Shown here: positions 6,186-6,817 of the stretch, in pieces | Layout: every line of letters begins with the position of its first letter | Numbering within the stretch: the stretch's first letter is position 1 | Assembly: GCA_900549215.1 (NCBI GenBank) | Contig: URNJ01000097.1 | Location: 1 to 6,817, forward strand | Source of the DNA: an uncultured Collinsella sp. | Lineage (GTDB): Bacteria; Actinomycetota; Coriobacteriia; Coriobacteriales; Coriobacteriaceae | Length of the DNA: 6,817 nucleotides | Direction of reading: 5' to 3' | Notes under the pieces: generated by a model | The model's database searches: none | The model's input: the letters and a program-made list of their open reading frames with translations, nothing else | What the model was told of the DNA's origin: nothing | Position numbers and translations under genes: made by a program

Positions 6186-6802
6186 AGGTTGCCGTTGATA
6201 AACAGCTGCCAATAGGTCGAATAATCTTGGGGCGTACCCAGCTCAACACCGTTGTACTTAAGGCTCAGAATGAAGGAGCCCGCAGCAACGGCGTCAATAT
6301 CATTCGCCTCGAGCGCGACCTTCGTAAGGTCAAGCGCGCTCGAGCCGGACGTCACCACATACTGCGCGTTATCGACCCAAGTCTGAGTCTTGCCCTGGGC
6401 ATCGCGACCAATGACGGTCACATTTGCGGCAACCTGGTCCTTAACGACAGGGGACGAGCTACCAGCCGTATAGGCAAACTCAATCTTCTGCCCCTGGGTG
6501 AGCTTGACGCTGCTCGCGCCAACCGAGGAAGACGCGCCGTCGACGAACAGCTGCCAGAAGGCATAAGTCGTCGGATCGTAGGCAAGCGTGCGACCATCGC
6601 TCGGAGATGTGATGCTTTTGAGGTAGAAGCCGTATGCCGTGTTCGGTTCGTAATCCGCTTTAAAGCCCGTCTTCTGCTGCAGCTTAACGAAGGCATCCGC
6701 AGCCGTCGCGCCCTCGTCGAGCTTGAGCTGCGTAGGTGCCACCCAGGTCTGAGCCTTGCCGTCAGCATCGGTGCCGATAATCGAGAACGAGACCTCGACC
6801 TG
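5403..6802 (-). repeat. Array of four DUF4430 modules
   Basis: Four successive modules of about 110 residues lie at about 6802-6469, 6433-6099, 6089-5763 and 5741-5403. Each ends with the same pair of strands: an aromatic-Trp-x-aromatic/Leu-x-(I/V)-(N/D)-G hairpin (FWQLFVDG, YWQLFING, YWRFYVNG, YWHLYING), followed 15-25 residues later by a G-(D/Q)-(K/T/A)-(V/I) strand ending in (A/F/M)Y. Modules 3 and 4 are also alike in DNA: the stretches near 5530-5575 and 5888-5935 share many bases, including TCGAACGGCGA and GAGGAACCAG, which points to internal duplication. More modules may lie beyond the right edge. Confidence 0.8.
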
Positions 6803-6817
6803 CTTCTTGGCGACATC
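6185..6817 (-). CDS. Surface scaffold, N-terminal piece: DUF4430 modules 1 and most of 2 (partial)
   Basis: The frame is open from the window edge (first codon 6817-6815) and carries 211 family-like residues before homology is lost near 6185. The out-of-frame tail runs on to a stop at 5843 and becomes basic and low in sense (PIRRTMSPSM onward), as expected after a shift. Module 1 covers about residues 6-117, with TDADGKAQTWV, FYLKSITSPSDG, FWQLFVDGA and QGQKIEFAYT. Module 2 covers about 129 onward, with GRDAQGKTQTWV, NGVELG and YWQLFINGNL. Its last strands are found in the other frame from 6185 down. Module 2 has YNGVEL where the other three have the S-P pair (SITSPSDG, GITSPFDS, SIKSPFED), so it is the most divergent of the four. 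The GTG at 6742 is an internal Val and not a start. Confidence 0.75.

Larger units (their letters stand above)
3350..6817 (-). pseudogene. Large surface scaffold: 4x DUF4430, PQQ-like propeller, InlB-type repeat, membrane anchor; frame broken twice, 5' end outside window
   Basis: Read as one gene from the right edge, this encodes a secreted multi-module protein of more than 1,100 residues. Four DUF4430 modules (6802-5403) come first. A PQQ-like beta-propeller follows (about 5336-4128), then one InlB/Listeria-Bacteroides-type repeat (about 4121-3912) and a Gly/Asn linker (about 3902-3840). A Ser-Asp-Lys repeat linker (3658-3521) and a membrane helix with a basic tail (3451-3350) end the protein. 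The modules continue across two frame changes, which is why I treat the three open pieces as one gene. The first break is a single missing base near 6186. The second is a short non-linker stretch at about 3764-3839 carrying stops. The signal peptide and promoter must lie beyond 6817. The breaks may be real inactivation or errors in the sequence. The alternative, three independent genes, is weak, because the middle piece would start mid-domain and the last would lack any export signal. Confidence 0.75.

Noticed and set aside
6183..6190. Programmed -1 frameshift joining the two scaffold frames
   Set aside because: A -1 step would restore the frame, but there is no X-XXY-YYZ slippery heptamer, and the location within a conserved domain favours a lost base.

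Overview
The window is GC-rich, densely coded DNA. It most resembles a gut actinobacterium of the class Coriobacteriia, with Collinsella or a close relative as my best guess. The basis is a class III fructose-1,6-bisphosphatase, Lys/Ser/Asp-rich surface-protein linkers, DUF4430 domains and a PQQ-like propeller on a secreted scaffold. The genus is an inference from general familiarity and was not tested by any search.

Left part, plus strand (1-2363). The 3' part of a class III fructose-1,6-bisphosphatase gene (fbp) is followed by two small four-helix membrane proteins of the GtrA family (1276-1671 and 1891-2298). The two GtrA proteins are clear paralogues of each other. Between and around them lie several inverted repeats: one after fbp, a strong hairpin and a perfect 11-bp inverted repeat between the two GtrA genes, and a textbook intrinsic terminator after the second.

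Right part, minus strand (6817 down to 2398). A large cell-surface protein gene enters from the right edge. Its modules are four DUF4430 (transcobalamin-like) domains, a PQQ-like beta-propeller, one InlB/Listeria-Bacteroides-type beta-grasp repeat, a Gly/Asn linker, a Ser-Asp-Lys repeat linker, and a C-terminal membrane anchor. As written, its frame is broken twice. Near 6186 one base is missing. At about 3764-3839 a short, relatively AT-rich stretch unlike the linker around it introduces stop codons. The gene overlaps by 11 bases the start of a second membrane protein (2458-3360), which has an N-terminal membrane helix, a similar charged linker and one C-terminal DUF4430 domain. An intrinsic terminator on the minus strand ends this unit, facing the terminator of the plus-strand genes.

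The two minus-strand genes look like one operon for a surface ligand-capture apparatus: a multi-domain scaffold plus a membrane-tethered single-domain partner. Because DUF4430 resembles the cobalamin-binding C-terminal domain of transcobalamin, corrinoid binding is a reasonable but unproven hypothesis. The two frame breaks mean the scaffold is either a pseudogene in this strain or carries sequence or assembly errors.
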